A stretch of 20,678 nucleotides of DNA from Oehlia diaphana (GCA_003833135.1 QZLH01000390.1:66441-87118); one strand, 5' to 3'. Positions 1 through 10,476 are shown, counted from the first letter of the stretch. A program made the numbers and translations. Notes: generated from the sequence alone by a model not told the origin.

Positions 1-106
1 TTATAAAATTTAATTATATATATTAACTTATTATATATATAATTTTAACTTATTTTAAATTTATTATTAATTACTGTAATTAATTATTTGTTGTTTGTTA
101 TGCTTG

Positions 107-247
107 AAAAAAAAAAAAAAAAAAAATTTTTTTTTTTTTTTTTTTTTTTTTGAAAAAAAAAAAAAAAAAAAAATTTTTTTTTTTTCTTCTTTCTATGAAT
201 ATCGATTGGATCTCAACGAAAAAAAAAAAAAAAAAAATTTTTTTTTT
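107..247. repeat. Alternating poly(A)/poly(T) blocks
   Basis: A run of about 20 A (107-126) is followed by about 25 T, a G, about 21 A and about 12 T. A further A-then-T block lies near 220-247. The blocks are mutually complementary, so the stretch can fold on itself. No gene is seen in 1-1090; the rest is AT-rich intergenic sequence. Homopolymer lengths may not be exact if the assembly used an error-prone read type. Confidence 0.8.
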
Positions 248-408
248 CTTTTTATTTTATGATGTAATATTTTATTTTGTTATAAAATGAGCTCGTTGTT
301 ATTTATTATGATACTTAAATGGGAAAAGAAAAGAAAAGAAATATCGGTTCACAAAATGGTTGTAATTTCCATTTTATCATTAAAAAAAAAAATTTAAAGT
401 TTAAAAAA

Positions 409-473
409 TCCTTGAGCCTTTTTTTAGTCGTTTTTTTTTTAAAAAAAAAATTTTCCTTGAGCCTTTTTTTAGT
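409..473. repeat. Exact 20-bp direct duplication around a T/A palindrome
   Basis: TCCTTGAGCCTTTTTTTAGT occurs at 409-428 and again, identically, at 454-473. Between the copies is a T-run followed by an A-run that can pair with each other. This is more complex than the surrounding homopolymers and looks like a recent short duplication. No function is evident. Confidence 0.8.
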
Positions 474-730
474 TCACATTTTTCAGCCCATTACCTAGAT
501 AAGTTATTATGAGTCATTTTAATATATTAATTTCACTGCGGCGTAATCGTACCTTAAAAATAAAAACAAAAAGGTTCATAAGATTCATAAACACAAAAGC
601 AGGGTAAAAAAAAATAAAAAACAAAATAAAATAAAAACAAATAAGATAAATTCACGAATAAGAAAAGTTTACTTTAAAAAAAAATTTTTTTTTTTTTTTG
701 CTTTTTTTATTTGCTTTTTACATTTGCTTA

Positions 731-785
731 TTATTTACATTTGATTATTTACATTTGATTATTTACATTTGATTATTACATTTGA
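731..785. repeat. 14-bp tandem repeat (TTATTTACATTTGA)
   Basis: Three exact 14-bp units (731-744, 745-758, 759-772) are followed by a fourth with one base missing (773-785). It is a simple minisatellite in AT-rich intergenic DNA. Confidence 0.85.
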
Positions 786-1029
786 TTAAAAATCAATCAA
801 AATATCACGCGATGAATTTTTCCTTAAAAAACACGCGACATTTAAAGATGTAAAAACGTGTGTAATTAAAGAAAGTTCAAAGTTTTGTTTCGATTCGATT
901 TTCGATTTTAGATTTTCGATTTTATTTATGATTATTATTATTTTTTAAACAAAGAAATATTTTTTTTTTTTTTTTTCTCCGCAAAAAAATGTCAAGAATC
1001 ATGGCAAATTCCGATTTAATACTTAGCCT

Positions 1030-1080
1030 TTACTTACATTACTTACATACTTACTTACATTACTTACATTACTTACATAC
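1030..1080. repeat. 9-bp tandem repeat (TTACTTACA)
   Basis: Five exact copies of TTACTTACA lie at 1030-1038, 1039-1047, 1051-1059, 1060-1068 and 1069-1077. A 3-bp TAC interruption falls between the second and third copies. Confidence 0.85.
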
Positions 1081-1260
1081 ATAAAATAAATAGGCAATAA
1101 CATACCTTATACCTTTCGCCGTTAGGATGCAAAAGTACGGCAAAAAGTACTATTTACCTGCGCCTTTTCAACTTTTATGGGATAAACCAATAAGTATTCT
1201 AAATATAGTCATTTCTCATTATCATCATTCAAACAAATACATTTTTTTCTTGGTGCAAAG

Positions 1261-1262
<2 letters not shown>

Positions 1263-1307
<45 letters not shown>
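1263..1307 (+). repeat. Uninterrupted 45-nt poly(A) tract
   Basis: Positions 1263-1307 are all A. This is longer than any other A run in the window and follows ordinary mixed sequence. It could be a plain homopolymer expansion or the tail of a retroposed sequence inserted on the plus strand. No recognisable retroposed gene is seen immediately upstream, so the second reading is only a possibility. Confidence 0.7.
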
Positions 1308-1309
<2 letters not shown>

Positions 1310-1689
1310 TAAAATTAGTCATTGAAAATAGTTCTTATTAGTATTCATTCAAATTACTTTTCCAGCCTAAATGATTGTTGATTTCAACGAATTATAGAAA
1401 GAAAAGAAGAGATTAAAAAAGGAACACAATTGACGGAAATGCAGTCGAAATGCAAAGGGCAGAAGAATGCATAATGAAAGTCATTTATTTTAAAAGAAAA
1501 GTTCTTTTTTTTTATTAGGGCTAATATAAAATTGCTAATATATAAAAGTATTAAAAAAATGCCAATATAAAAAAAAAAAATATCAAGCCATCGATGAGCC
1601 ACGCATTGGCCAACTCTTAATCTTTTGAAAATTATGTTAGGTGTGTACGATAGTGTGATAAACACGGTTAAAGCAGATATCAGATGATA

Positions 1690-1875
1690 CCAGATAACGG
1701 ATAATAGCGGGACAACAGGGAATAGGTAATAGCGGAGTGCGGGACATAATAACATTAATAGCGGGACAACACATAATAGCGGGATAACAGGCAATAGCGG
1801 GACAACACTACAACAGGTAATAGCGGGATAACAGGTAATAATAACGGGACGGGACAACAGATAATAGCAAAATAA
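1690..1875. repeat. Degenerate minisatellite with AATAGCGGGA core
   Basis: The core AATAGCGGGAYAACAGGT (about 18 bp, Y = C or T) recurs in degraded form. GCGGGA or CGGGA motifs appear near 1707, 1771, 1787, 1798 and 1824, with further derivatives down to about 1870. The array is locally G-rich in an otherwise AT-rich context. Long minus-strand open frames across it are a by-product of repeats lacking stop codons and encode only L/Y/I/V-rich low-complexity sequence. I see no gene in 1091-2090. Confidence 0.7.
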
Positions 1876-2090
1876 CGGATAATACCAGATAAATAATATA
1901 TAAATAATATAAAAAGCAGATAATAATAACGTTAACAGTCTTATAAAACAATAACAACCAATAACAAGTAACAGCAATAAGTGACAGCAATAGTCCAACA
2001 TCCAACAGCAAGTAATAATACCAATAGTCCAAACATCCAAATTACAAGTACAGCAAGTAATTAAGTAACAGTCCCCCCCAATAACATCAG

Positions 2091-3151
2091 CTACCTACGT
2101 CCAAAAATTCTCCATTCAGCTACTTCTAAATGATTTAATGATCTATGTAAATTGGTATCAGCATTCTCAAAAGCCGTTTGTAAAATTTGCAATGGATCCC
2201 CATGACTAACTAATATCGCAATTATATGATGTTCTCTTTCAATCTCATTAACTACGTTACACATTCGTGATCTGACTTCTTCACAAGTTTCAACTTGTAA
2301 TTCTTTATAATCATTTTCTAAAGTATAAGATTCATCCATTTTCCATACTTTAGAATAAGATTCTTGACCAGATTTTAATTCAAAAATTCCAAAATTACGT
2401 TCAATTAAATCATCATGAATAATAATTTCTGGATGAATTGATAAATTATTATTTGTTAATAATAATTCATTAAGTAAAATATTTGCAGTTTCAACAGTAC
2501 GAATAAATGGGGATGAATAAATTTTAATTTGAAATTTTTGAAATTTCTCAGAATTTTTGAATTTATCAAGTATATTATTATCATCATCTATTTCCTGATT
2601 TTGAAAATTATTAAAATAGTTCGATAAATCTCGTGAAGCCTAAAAATAAAAATAAAACATGTTTAAAGTTTTCTTTTTTCCTAATTAGAAAGATGTTTGT
2701 TGTAACTTCCATTGTTATTATTTTGCATAAAAAGCAAAAGGTCACGAATAAAAAATAAATAAAATTAGGTAATTAAGAGGAATGTGATTATGCATTTTAT
2801 AGCATAAATGTAGGATTACAATAAATTATGCGATTACGAAACACTTTTTTTTTTCAATAAACCCATTTTTGGACTTATTGTTTCACTATTTGAATGAGAA
2901 AAAAAGAGTTCATTGTTTCCACTATGACTTACATTTATAACTTGTTCTTTACCAAATTCTGTTAATCCCCAACCTTTACCTTCACTAGAGTTGGAAGATG
3001 GAGAAGGAGGTCCTACTCCTTTAGAAGGTATTCCATTCTCCGGTTTGGATACTACAATTTTGGCAATATTTGCTTTAGATTGTCCATGTCTGAAAAGAAT
3101 ATAATGATTATTTAATTGTTCTAAAGAAAGTTTTGTTGGGGTCGATTTCAT
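2091..3151 (-). CDS. Histidine phosphatase (phosphoglycerate-mutase-like) family protein, two exons
   Basis: The joined product is 255 aa. Exon 1 (3151-2933, 73 codons) starts at the first in-frame ATG; the open frame above it has only a TTG. Exon 2 is 2639-2091 (182 codons plus stop). The 293-nt intron (2932-2640) has a GTAAGT donor and an ATTTTTAG acceptor, phase 0. Visible family motifs are LFRHGQSKAN with catalytic His22, SSPFIRTVETA with Arg120, a glutamate in LIERNFG (about 153) and LVSHGDPLQIL with second catalytic His219. Members of this clan transfer phosphate through a phospho-histidine and include phosphatases and mutases; the substrate here is unknown. The VVSKPENG segment and VSHGDPLQ resemble plant phosphoglycerate-mutase-like proteins. 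A Ser/Pro/Gly-rich insert lies at about 42-60. There is no signal peptide or membrane segment, so it is probably cytosolic. An additional upstream exon cannot be excluded. Confidence 0.88.
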
Positions 3152-3185
3152 GTTTTTTTGTTTATCAAGAGAATGAAAATGTTTC

Positions 3186-3198
3186 AATAAATATATAG
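3186..3198 (-). promoter_or_regulatory. Possible TATA box of the histidine phosphatase gene
   Basis: The minus strand reads CTATATATTTATT about 35-47 nt before the ATG at 3151. It fits a TATA element in position, but the whole region is AT-rich, so chance occurrence is likely. Confidence 0.2.
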
Positions 3199-4300
3199 TT
3201 TATCATATCTTTATTAAGTATAAATAAATAAAGGGTTTTTAATAAAATTTAAGTTTTTATTTATAAAATATTTATTTTGACATAAAAAAAAATTGACATA
3301 TAAAAAATTGTCATATAAAAATAACCAGAATTAACTAAAATAACTGTATAATATTATATATAATATATATAATATAACTCTCATATTTTTTTTCCGAGAT
3401 ATACAGCCCACGATAACGATTTTTTTTTTTTTTATTATGTAAACCATTCATGGTAAAATGGCAAAAAAAATATTAAATGGCTAAAAAGCCTAACTGCAAA
3501 ATATGTATTAGTATGTGAAATTCGTAATTAAAACTGTTTAAGTAATTTTAAGTAATTTAAGTAATTTCAGGTGATATCTTTATACCACGAATCGATTTTT
3601 ATAAGCGGGAAACACGTTTTTCTTTAACTTTTACTTTGAATGGTTATTTTCTTTTGCTTTTAAAAAGAATGAAAATGGATGGAATTTTTTTCATTAACAA
3701 TAATGCACGCACTGTTTTGTTACTTGTTTTGACCAATAACTAAAAAAAAAACGCCCAATTTTTTTTTTTCTCACAAGTATTTAAAAAGGTTTAACTTAAT
3801 GAATTCGAATGAACCAATTTTCATGATTCGTTGAAAAAAAAAAAAAAAAAGAAATCCTGTTTAATTTCTTGTCAGAATGTAACCGATAAGGTGAAAGATC
3901 GTCTATACATTATCCTCCTTTCTTTCTATTAAAGATAAACCTTACATTTTTAATATTTAGGGGAAAATAACCCGCCAAATCAGGAGAGAATATTACGCGT
4001 AATTTTATTTATCAATAGATTAGTATCACCACATTATTGTTTATTTCAAAAGGGTTCCGTGATTCTTTTTTTTTTCATCTCGCGTTTTAATGAAATTTTT
4101 TCGATTATTTGTAACACCTGAAATAAATAATAAACAATACTGCAAATTTGAACCAAAAATCTTGTTACCTTCAAGTTGGACCCTTAAACAAATATTGATA
4201 ATAAGGATTGGGCTGTGTTAAAAATTGTGTAATTATAAGATTTTAAGGAGGTTATATAATACCTTTTTATGACGTGGAAATTTTTTATTTTTTCGGTTAG
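3199..4300. other. Intergenic, no gene seen
   Basis: AT-rich DNA with poly(A)/(T) runs near 3290, 3420, 3747 and 3834. No conserved coding segment, RNA gene or long repeat is recognisable on either strand. Confidence 0.6.
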
Positions 4301-4305
4301 ATTAT

Positions 4306-4346
4306 TTTTATTCCGATAATTTTATTCCGATAATTTATTTCGATAA
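4306..4346. repeat. 14-bp tandem repeat (TTTTATTCCGATAA)
   Basis: Two exact units (4306-4319 and 4320-4333) are followed by a diverged 13-bp third unit (4334-4346, TTTATTTCGATAA). Confidence 0.8.
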
Positions 4347-4437
4347 GATGTGATAATTTTTTTAAAAAAAAAGTAAATAAAAAAAAGGGGGTAAAGTCCG
4401 AACCAAAACCGAAGAATTTTTTTGGGATGACGGTAAT

Positions 4438-4690
4438 GACGACATGATGGACTTTGACGACATGATGGACTTTGATGGACATTAATGACAATGTAACTGT
4501 ATATCTACGATGTTTAACGAACTACGAAGTCACGATATCAGATATCTACGATGTTCTACGATGTTCTACAATGTCATTATGTCACGTTTTTGCGATGATG
4601 TCACAAATGTTACAATAACGTCTACAAAGAGTCTACAAATAGTTACAAACGTAACGTCAAACAACGTAACACGTCAAATACCTTGTAAAA
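4438..4690. repeat. Cluster of short GATG/ACG-rich repeats
   Basis: The 18-mer GACGACATGATGGACTTT is repeated exactly at 4438-4455 and 4456-4473, followed by a partial copy. From 4502 to about 4585 the motif TCTACGATGT recurs, and several AACGTAAC/ACGTC motifs follow to about 4680. Short open frames here (for example 4510-4764) come from the repeats and look non-coding. The remaining DNA to 5640 is AT-rich with homopolymers and no gene. Confidence 0.6.
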
Positions 4691-5656
4691 TTTTTGGAAA
4701 TTTTGGTGTAATAAATATTTTTTACCCCAACAAAATAACAAAAATAACAAAAATAATGGAATAAATAACAAATAACGGGGCAAAATTGGCAAATTTTTAG
4801 GCCAGATTTTTAGCCCGACGATCAGATTTACATTATGATGATTGAAATAAAAAAAAAAAAGAAAAAAAGAATTTGAGATTTTTTAACCCCAGATCTACTT
4901 TTTTGATCTACTTTTTTAATGAAAATAACTAACGAAGTGAAAAATTTAACTTATTGGAACTTATGATATTTTTGATATTTTTAAAAAAGAAAAAAAATAA
5001 TCTACCAAAGTAATGATCGATCCACAATCAATTGTAGATGATTAATCAATCTATATAATAAATAAGATAATTGAAAAATTATTTTTAAATTATTTTAGAT
5101 TTTTTTTTTTTTTTTTTTTTTTGATTGTTTCTTGAATAATTGTTCTAATTAATCTTTTTTCGAAACTTTAAAAAACAAAAAAACAATAAATAATCCGTTA
5201 CTTATGTTTTAATTCGTTTATGACTTTATAAAAATGGGGAAATATTTTAAGAATATCATGGTACAAAAATTTAAAAAGAACAATTAGGTTTAAAATGATC
5301 GCATTGTTTTTTGGGTTTTTTCGTTTTTTTTTTTTTTTTGATCTCCCGTGATCTTTTCTTGGGGTAATTTATTTATTTGTTTAATATAACCTTTTTTATT
5401 ATCATGTTTTTACTAAATTAGAGTTTTAACTGGTAAATTTTCTTGTAAAATTTTTTATAAAAAACTCGTATTTTTTAAAAAATAAAAATAGTAATTATAG
5501 GTATATATAAAGGGGTCTAAAAAAAAAAATATAATTCTTTTTTTTTAAAAAAGATTTTCTTAAAAAAAAAAAAATAAAAAAAAAAATTATTTTTTTTGTT
5601 CTCTTTAGAAGAAAAAATTTATTATTTCGTTCAAATAATATTGTAAAAAAAGAGTT

Positions 5657-5697
5657 CTATTATATATATCAATAACTGAAATATATATATATAATAG
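5657..5697. repeat. AT-rich inverted repeat (hairpin)
   Basis: CTATTATATATATA at 5657-5670 is the exact reverse complement of TATATATATAATAG at 5684-5697. The loop is 13 nt. It may be a simple AT microsatellite palindrome. Confidence 0.55.
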
Positions 5698-5775
5698 TTC
5701 AATACCAATACCAACTTTAGTCCCGAACTCCCAATACTTAATCCAATACCAAATAGTCGCAATACCAATCAATAT

Positions 5776-5824
5776 CCAATATATCCAATATATCCAATAT
5801 ATCCAATATATTCAATATATTCAA
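5776..5824. repeat. 9-bp tandem repeat (CCAATATAT)
   Basis: Four exact units span 5776-5811, with a variant (TCAATATAT) at 5812-5820. Related ATACCAAT/CCAATACC motifs occur upstream from about 5702, suggesting a longer degenerate array. From 5825 to 7170 I see no gene: AT-rich sequence and, at 6840-7030, dense poly(T)/poly(A) tracts. Confidence 0.8.
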
Positions 5825-7173
5825 GTCTTTCTTTAGTTCTTTCGGTCTCCTTTCGGTTTCCTTAACGTAGAATTATTTGTTAAGACTTTTTGGATTTTAA
5901 CATTGTTAACGAATTCTATTTTAATCAATTAATTAATTTATTATTATTTTCTTCTTTTGAGAAAAAATTAAATAAAAAAAAATAACAATATTATATTGTT
6001 ATTATTTTAAACGATAACGATTTTGGTTAAATACCTTTTTTTTTTTAAAAAAAAAACTTTATTACTTTTTTTTTCCCTCTAAAATTTATGATAAACCCCT
6101 TTTTTTTCTAAAACAATTAAGAATTTATTGACAAATTTGAATTATATGAATTTCATTATTTATTGATAATCAATTAATAATCATCATCATATTAAGTCAT
6201 ATAAGGTTATTTTAAGAAATTTATAGAAATTCCTTCTCCCGAAAAAAATTTAAGACCATTCCTTTGATATAATAACCAATAAGTAATATTTTTCATCCGG
6301 ATATTTTAAATAATTAGTAAGTATGTATGACTGAATGAAAAAAAAGCAAGGGTTTATTTATATGAAGTTTATATATATAAGGGGGTGATCTATTTATTAC
6401 ACATATTCCGCAGTAGAATAATTTTTTGTTTAACGGTAAAGCGTTGAAAAGAAAATTCTTTTATTCTTGTTTGACTTATTTGACATATTGTAGCTTAGAT
6501 AATATAGATAAATAGATAAAGAAAACAACCATCAAAAAATTTACCAAAATATTCAAATATATAACAAAAATTATTTTGTTTTTTAAAGATCAAATGATTT
6601 TTGAATATATAAAACTAATTAAATAGTAAATTCAACAATCTGACATGTGAAATTCAATATTTTTCAGAACGAACTTTAGTGAACTGTCATTTGTAGCTCA
6701 TCTCCTTATTTATCATATTACGGTAAGACCCTCTAATGTTTAATCATTACACAATCTCATGTTAATACTTTTTTAATTCGAATTTATTGCGCCTCTTTTT
6801 TTTATAAAAAATTTACATTTATAACCAAATGTTTTGCTTAAATAAAAAAGGGCGTTTTTTTTTTCTTTACTAAAATTAAAAAAATTTATCATTTTTATCA
6901 TTCGAAAAAAAAAAAACCTTTCTTCCATTTCTTCTATTTTTTTTTTTATCAAAAATATTTTTTTTATAAAAATATTTTTTTAATTTTCTTTTTTTTCTTT
7001 TTTTCTTCCTTTTTTTTTAAAAAAAAATAATCTCCCCTTATCCTTTTATATTTTTTGTTCTTTCGCTTAAAACTTAAAAACTTTTTTCGTAAACTTCAAT
7101 AAAACTAACGCAGTATGTATTTATTTATTTTTTTTTTTTTTATAAATAACGATTTTGGGGGTTTTTTTATGGG

Positions 7174-7819
7174 TTATTCAAAATATCCATTATAGCTATT
7201 ATTATAAGCTATTATAACTGATAAAAATAGATACGATTGATTATATCCTTTATATCCAACAAGCATCCAATTAGTTTCAGCGCTTTCTGTTGTAAAACCT
7301 GCTTGAAAAAAAAAAGACCACAAAAAAAAAAAAAAAAAAAAAAAAATTTAAGCCACTGCCCTTCCATCCTACATTAGCTCCATCAGGACCATAAAAGAAA
7401 ATATACCCACGATCATTACTGGCTTTCAAATCTTTTTCCAAAAATTCACTTAATTCCTTACTCAATTTTTTTTGGTCGCAGAATCTATGCCGATAGATGT
7501 AACTCCAATAATGTAAGCCGGGTCATCGGAATCATTAAAGATGATCGAGTGGTTGTCTTGAAGAGAAACACATACATATGGTTTGTTGAAAACGTTGGCC
7601 GAGTAGGAACTTAATTCTCTAATGAATTGTTTGTGGTCTTGCACCTTTTGATATTGAAATAAGTGAAGAAAGGATAAGCGAAAGAGAAAAATAGAGTAAC
7701 GAGAAAGGGAGTAAAAAAAAAAGAAATAGGAAGAGAGTATATGAATTTATAAGGATGAAGAATCATATTTTCATAAACTACTTTACCTGAACATTGATTT
7801 TAACCTCGATGTATGGCAT
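7174..7819 (-). CDS. Macrophage migration inhibitory factor (MIF)/tautomerase family protein, frame broken at an A8 run
   Basis: Exon 1 (7819-7787) encodes MPYIEVKINVQ. Exon 2 starts at 7644 after a 142-nt GTAAAG...AG phase-0 intron and runs through KPYVCVSLQ, GVTSIG and a C-terminal YIFFYGPDGANVGWKGS. These match the MIF fold: Pro2 becomes the N-terminal catalytic proline of the tautomerase, Lys32 corresponds to the conserved active-site lysine, and SIG and the NVGW segment are conserved. The CXXC oxidoreductase motif of animal MIF is replaced by a DPAY-containing stretch. The frame changes at the A8 run (plus-strand T8, 7466-7473); with a run length divisible by three in phase, the family sequence would be continuous. 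This could be a read error, slippage or a real mutation. The last exon is uncertain. An acceptor at 7299 (TTTCAAGCAG) gives a terminal exon 7298-7174, but the donor is either GT at 7356 or GC at 7353. That leaves an unusual C-terminal tail of about 40 residues. Confidence 0.82.
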
Positions 7820-8060
7820 CTTTTATTTTAAACGTTATATAATTTGTTATTTGTTTTCTTCTTTTTTCAAGAGAGTTTGGTTTTTTTACTTCTTATTTAT
7901 ATGATGAGACTAAAAATAAGATTGATTGAAGATTCATACAAATAATAATAAGTCAAAAATCTAGAGTCTTTAACGGTAACGCAAGATAACTAATAGTTTA
8001 GAGTGTTTTATTATCATAGTTATAACGAAGTAAGATCTTTAGAATATTACATATTGTATA
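7820..8060. other. Upstream region of the MIF-like gene
   Basis: This short AT-rich spacer has a minus-strand TTATATAA near 7836-7843, rather close to the ATG for a TATA box. A third of a kilobase further left begins the inverted-repeat element. No gene is seen here. Confidence 0.4.
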
Positions 8061-8886
8061 AAAATTTTTCAGAAAATTGATCACATATCAGAGTTTTTTG
8101 ATCATCTATCGGAATTTTATCCAGAAAATTCTTTATGGATTTTATTTCATTGTTTAAATTGACGACGTGTGTTTTTGCTCGCTTTACCTTTTAAAGAAGT
8201 TATAATTGTTATAATTGTTATAATTACATACATTATACATTCAATACATTGTTTGTGATCTATATATTCAATGAGTAATGTTAATTAGTTAGTAGGCTGA
8301 TCACCTTTAACAGTTTAACTTTATTTAGCAAGTTGAATCCTTTAAAGGATCGATTCGAAAATCGTCAAATGATGATGCTTTTCCGAAAGTCCGAACGATT
8401 ATTCTTGATTCAGCGAAATCTTGATAAATGATTAGTAATATAATTTTATCATAACTTGTATTTATCTTTTTCGAACTCAATATTTACTTTGCTTAGTTGT
8501 CGAGGAGTAGTATCTTTTAATTTCGGCAGTAAATGAATTACAATGTCAATATATGGAAACATGTAACTACAGTAAATATGAAGATGGTAGTATTATTTCT
8601 TGCTAGTGAACTTATACGAAATGATATTTGAAAATGATGAAAATGAGAGCAAATCTTTTCCTAAAGAACACTTTATAGTTTTAATGATAACAACGAAGTG
8701 ATTTTAGATTTCTAAGCAATTAGTCACATACAACAAATAATGTACGTGTTTAATTATAATTTTAAACCGTGTTATTTAAAATACATCCCTATTAAAAATT
8801 TTCTGGGAAAAATTCCGATAAATGATTATTTTTTTAGTTCTCATTCCAAAAAAACTCCAATATGTGATCAATTTTCTAAAAAATTG
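8061..8886. mobile_element. Putative non-autonomous inverted-repeat element (MITE/foldback-like)
   Basis: The left arm (about 8061-8134) is an imperfect reverse complement of the right arm (about 8791-8886). Shared core blocks are AGAAAATTGATCACATAT near the outer ends and TCGGAATTTT plus CAGAAAAT near the inner ends. The right arm carries about 20 extra bases in the middle. About 655 bp lie between the arms with no recognisable protein; the interior includes a TTATAATTG x3 repeat at 8200-8226. A clear target-site duplication is not visible at the flanks, so transposon status is inferred from symmetry and from the outlying copy at 17227-17266. Confidence 0.5.
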
Positions 8887-10470
8887 TTTATAAAGCATAG
8901 CACGTTGCCACGTTCCTAAGTATTTTTTGAAGTCTGAAATTAATTACTTTGTTATAGTGTAAATTTACATGTTCATATAACTAGGTAAACACTGATAACT
9001 ATTAAATATACTGTTACCAGTATATCTATGGATCAAACTAAGATCATATTCACTGTCCGTTAATAGATAGATTTTGCGATTTAAGACAACGGAATATTTT
9101 TCTACCTCACATAATCATTTATAATTCATTTAAAAATCTCTTTTTTTCTTTGAGTATTACAAAAAAAGGATGACTTCATTATTATTCGGAACACTACGAA
9201 TCTTTTTCTTATAGTATATTATACATTCACGGCAAGAATGGTAAATGGACGAGCAATCTCTATTTTAATGGATAAATTAATATTTAACCATATTTTATTA
9301 TATCTGATATCATTTTTTTTAAATTCATATATTAAACCTTGCAATTGTTTTTTGAAATTTTTCTTTATTATCCCTTTTTTCATATTTATTATTTGAAATT
9401 TTATTTTCACTATATTCTATATCAGTAAGCATTAGCTATGATAAAATTCCATTACCAAGATTTTTTTTAAGCATTTCATCCTTTAATTATATTTAAAAAT
9501 TATCATCCTTGAATATATGGAACATTTGGTTAGATTGTTGTCCATTATTATATAGAAAATTGCTCTTGACTACACGGAAAGACGGGTTGGGAGTTACAGC
9601 CACCTACCTAATGATCCTTTCAATTAAATAATTATTAAGTATATTCCATTATTACACACAATTATTAGATATTTTCTTTTAAGAATTAATTAAAGTCTTT
9701 TTATCACTACGAAATTTTTGGACTAGAACAAATAAGTCTACTGAGCGTCAACATACTATCAGGGCTCACTATGGTGAACAGAAGTATCATAGAACAAGAT
9801 CAGTTTCAAATTTAATAGAATTTAAAATATTAAAAATGTTTTTTCCAATCCTTTAAAAGTAAAATCACAATTATTCAAGTATATTGTTTTGCCGCACCCT
9901 AAAATTGTTCAATAAATTTAATTCACGATGGAACTTTGGATAGAAAATAACCTTATGTCCTCAATTTTTAATAATTTCTTGAATTAAGGGTTTTTGTGCA
10001 GCAAATCGGGTTGAAGAGAGAAAGTTCTACCAGCAAAGCAATCATCTTTTTGTTGATGCACACTATTCTTATATTGGAAGTCTGGCTGGAATTATCATTG
10101 AAACTTAATTCCGGCTTCAATTTTAATTTAGGATTTAATAACATTTTAACTTAACCTATTTTAACCAAATGTTAAATTTAAAAAACCAAATTTCGTACAA
10201 AAAAATTGTGAAAATAATTAGAGCTCAAAATTTTATGAAAGATAAAAAAAAATCCAGAAATTTAGCTCATGATACAAATTTTTCTTACATTGCCAAATTT
10301 GGATAGCGATAAAACGAAATTCAATAATTTATTGTTTCCTACTTTAGAAATATCATTTTCCGATCATCACAAAAACCATATATATTAAGACTGCCCCGAC
10401 TCGAACCTTATTTTCATTACATTTCTCTCTCTCTCTTTTGGTTCTCACCCTCTCTTTCTCCTCTTTACTA
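8887..10470. other. Long gene-poor stretch with short open, coding-like segments
   Basis: No intact gene is seen. On the plus strand, 9683-9853 (57 codons) and 9983-10105 (41 codons) are open and less repetitive than their surroundings. They start without ATG and match nothing I can name. The second contains LFVDAHYSYIGSLAGIIIE, vaguely like an RNase H-type beta strand region, but too little to assign. They may be debris of decayed mobile genes. Confidence 0.3.
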
Positions 10471-10476
10471 TAAAAT

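Noticed and set aside
1127..1312. Plus-strand 61-codon open frame ending in poly-lysine
   Set aside because: The end is the 45-nt poly(A) tract; the rest is short and featureless.
1384..2040. Long minus-strand open frame (218 codons)
   Set aside because: It runs through the AATAGCGGGA minisatellite and neighbouring AT-rich DNA; the translation is L/Y/I/V low-complexity with no domain.
4510..4764. Plus-strand 84-codon open frame
   Set aside because: Built from ACGATGT/AACGTAAC repeats; no recognisable domain.
9219..9410. Minus-strand 63-codon open frame
   Set aside because: Lysine/isoleucine-rich low-complexity translation typical of chance AT-rich frames.
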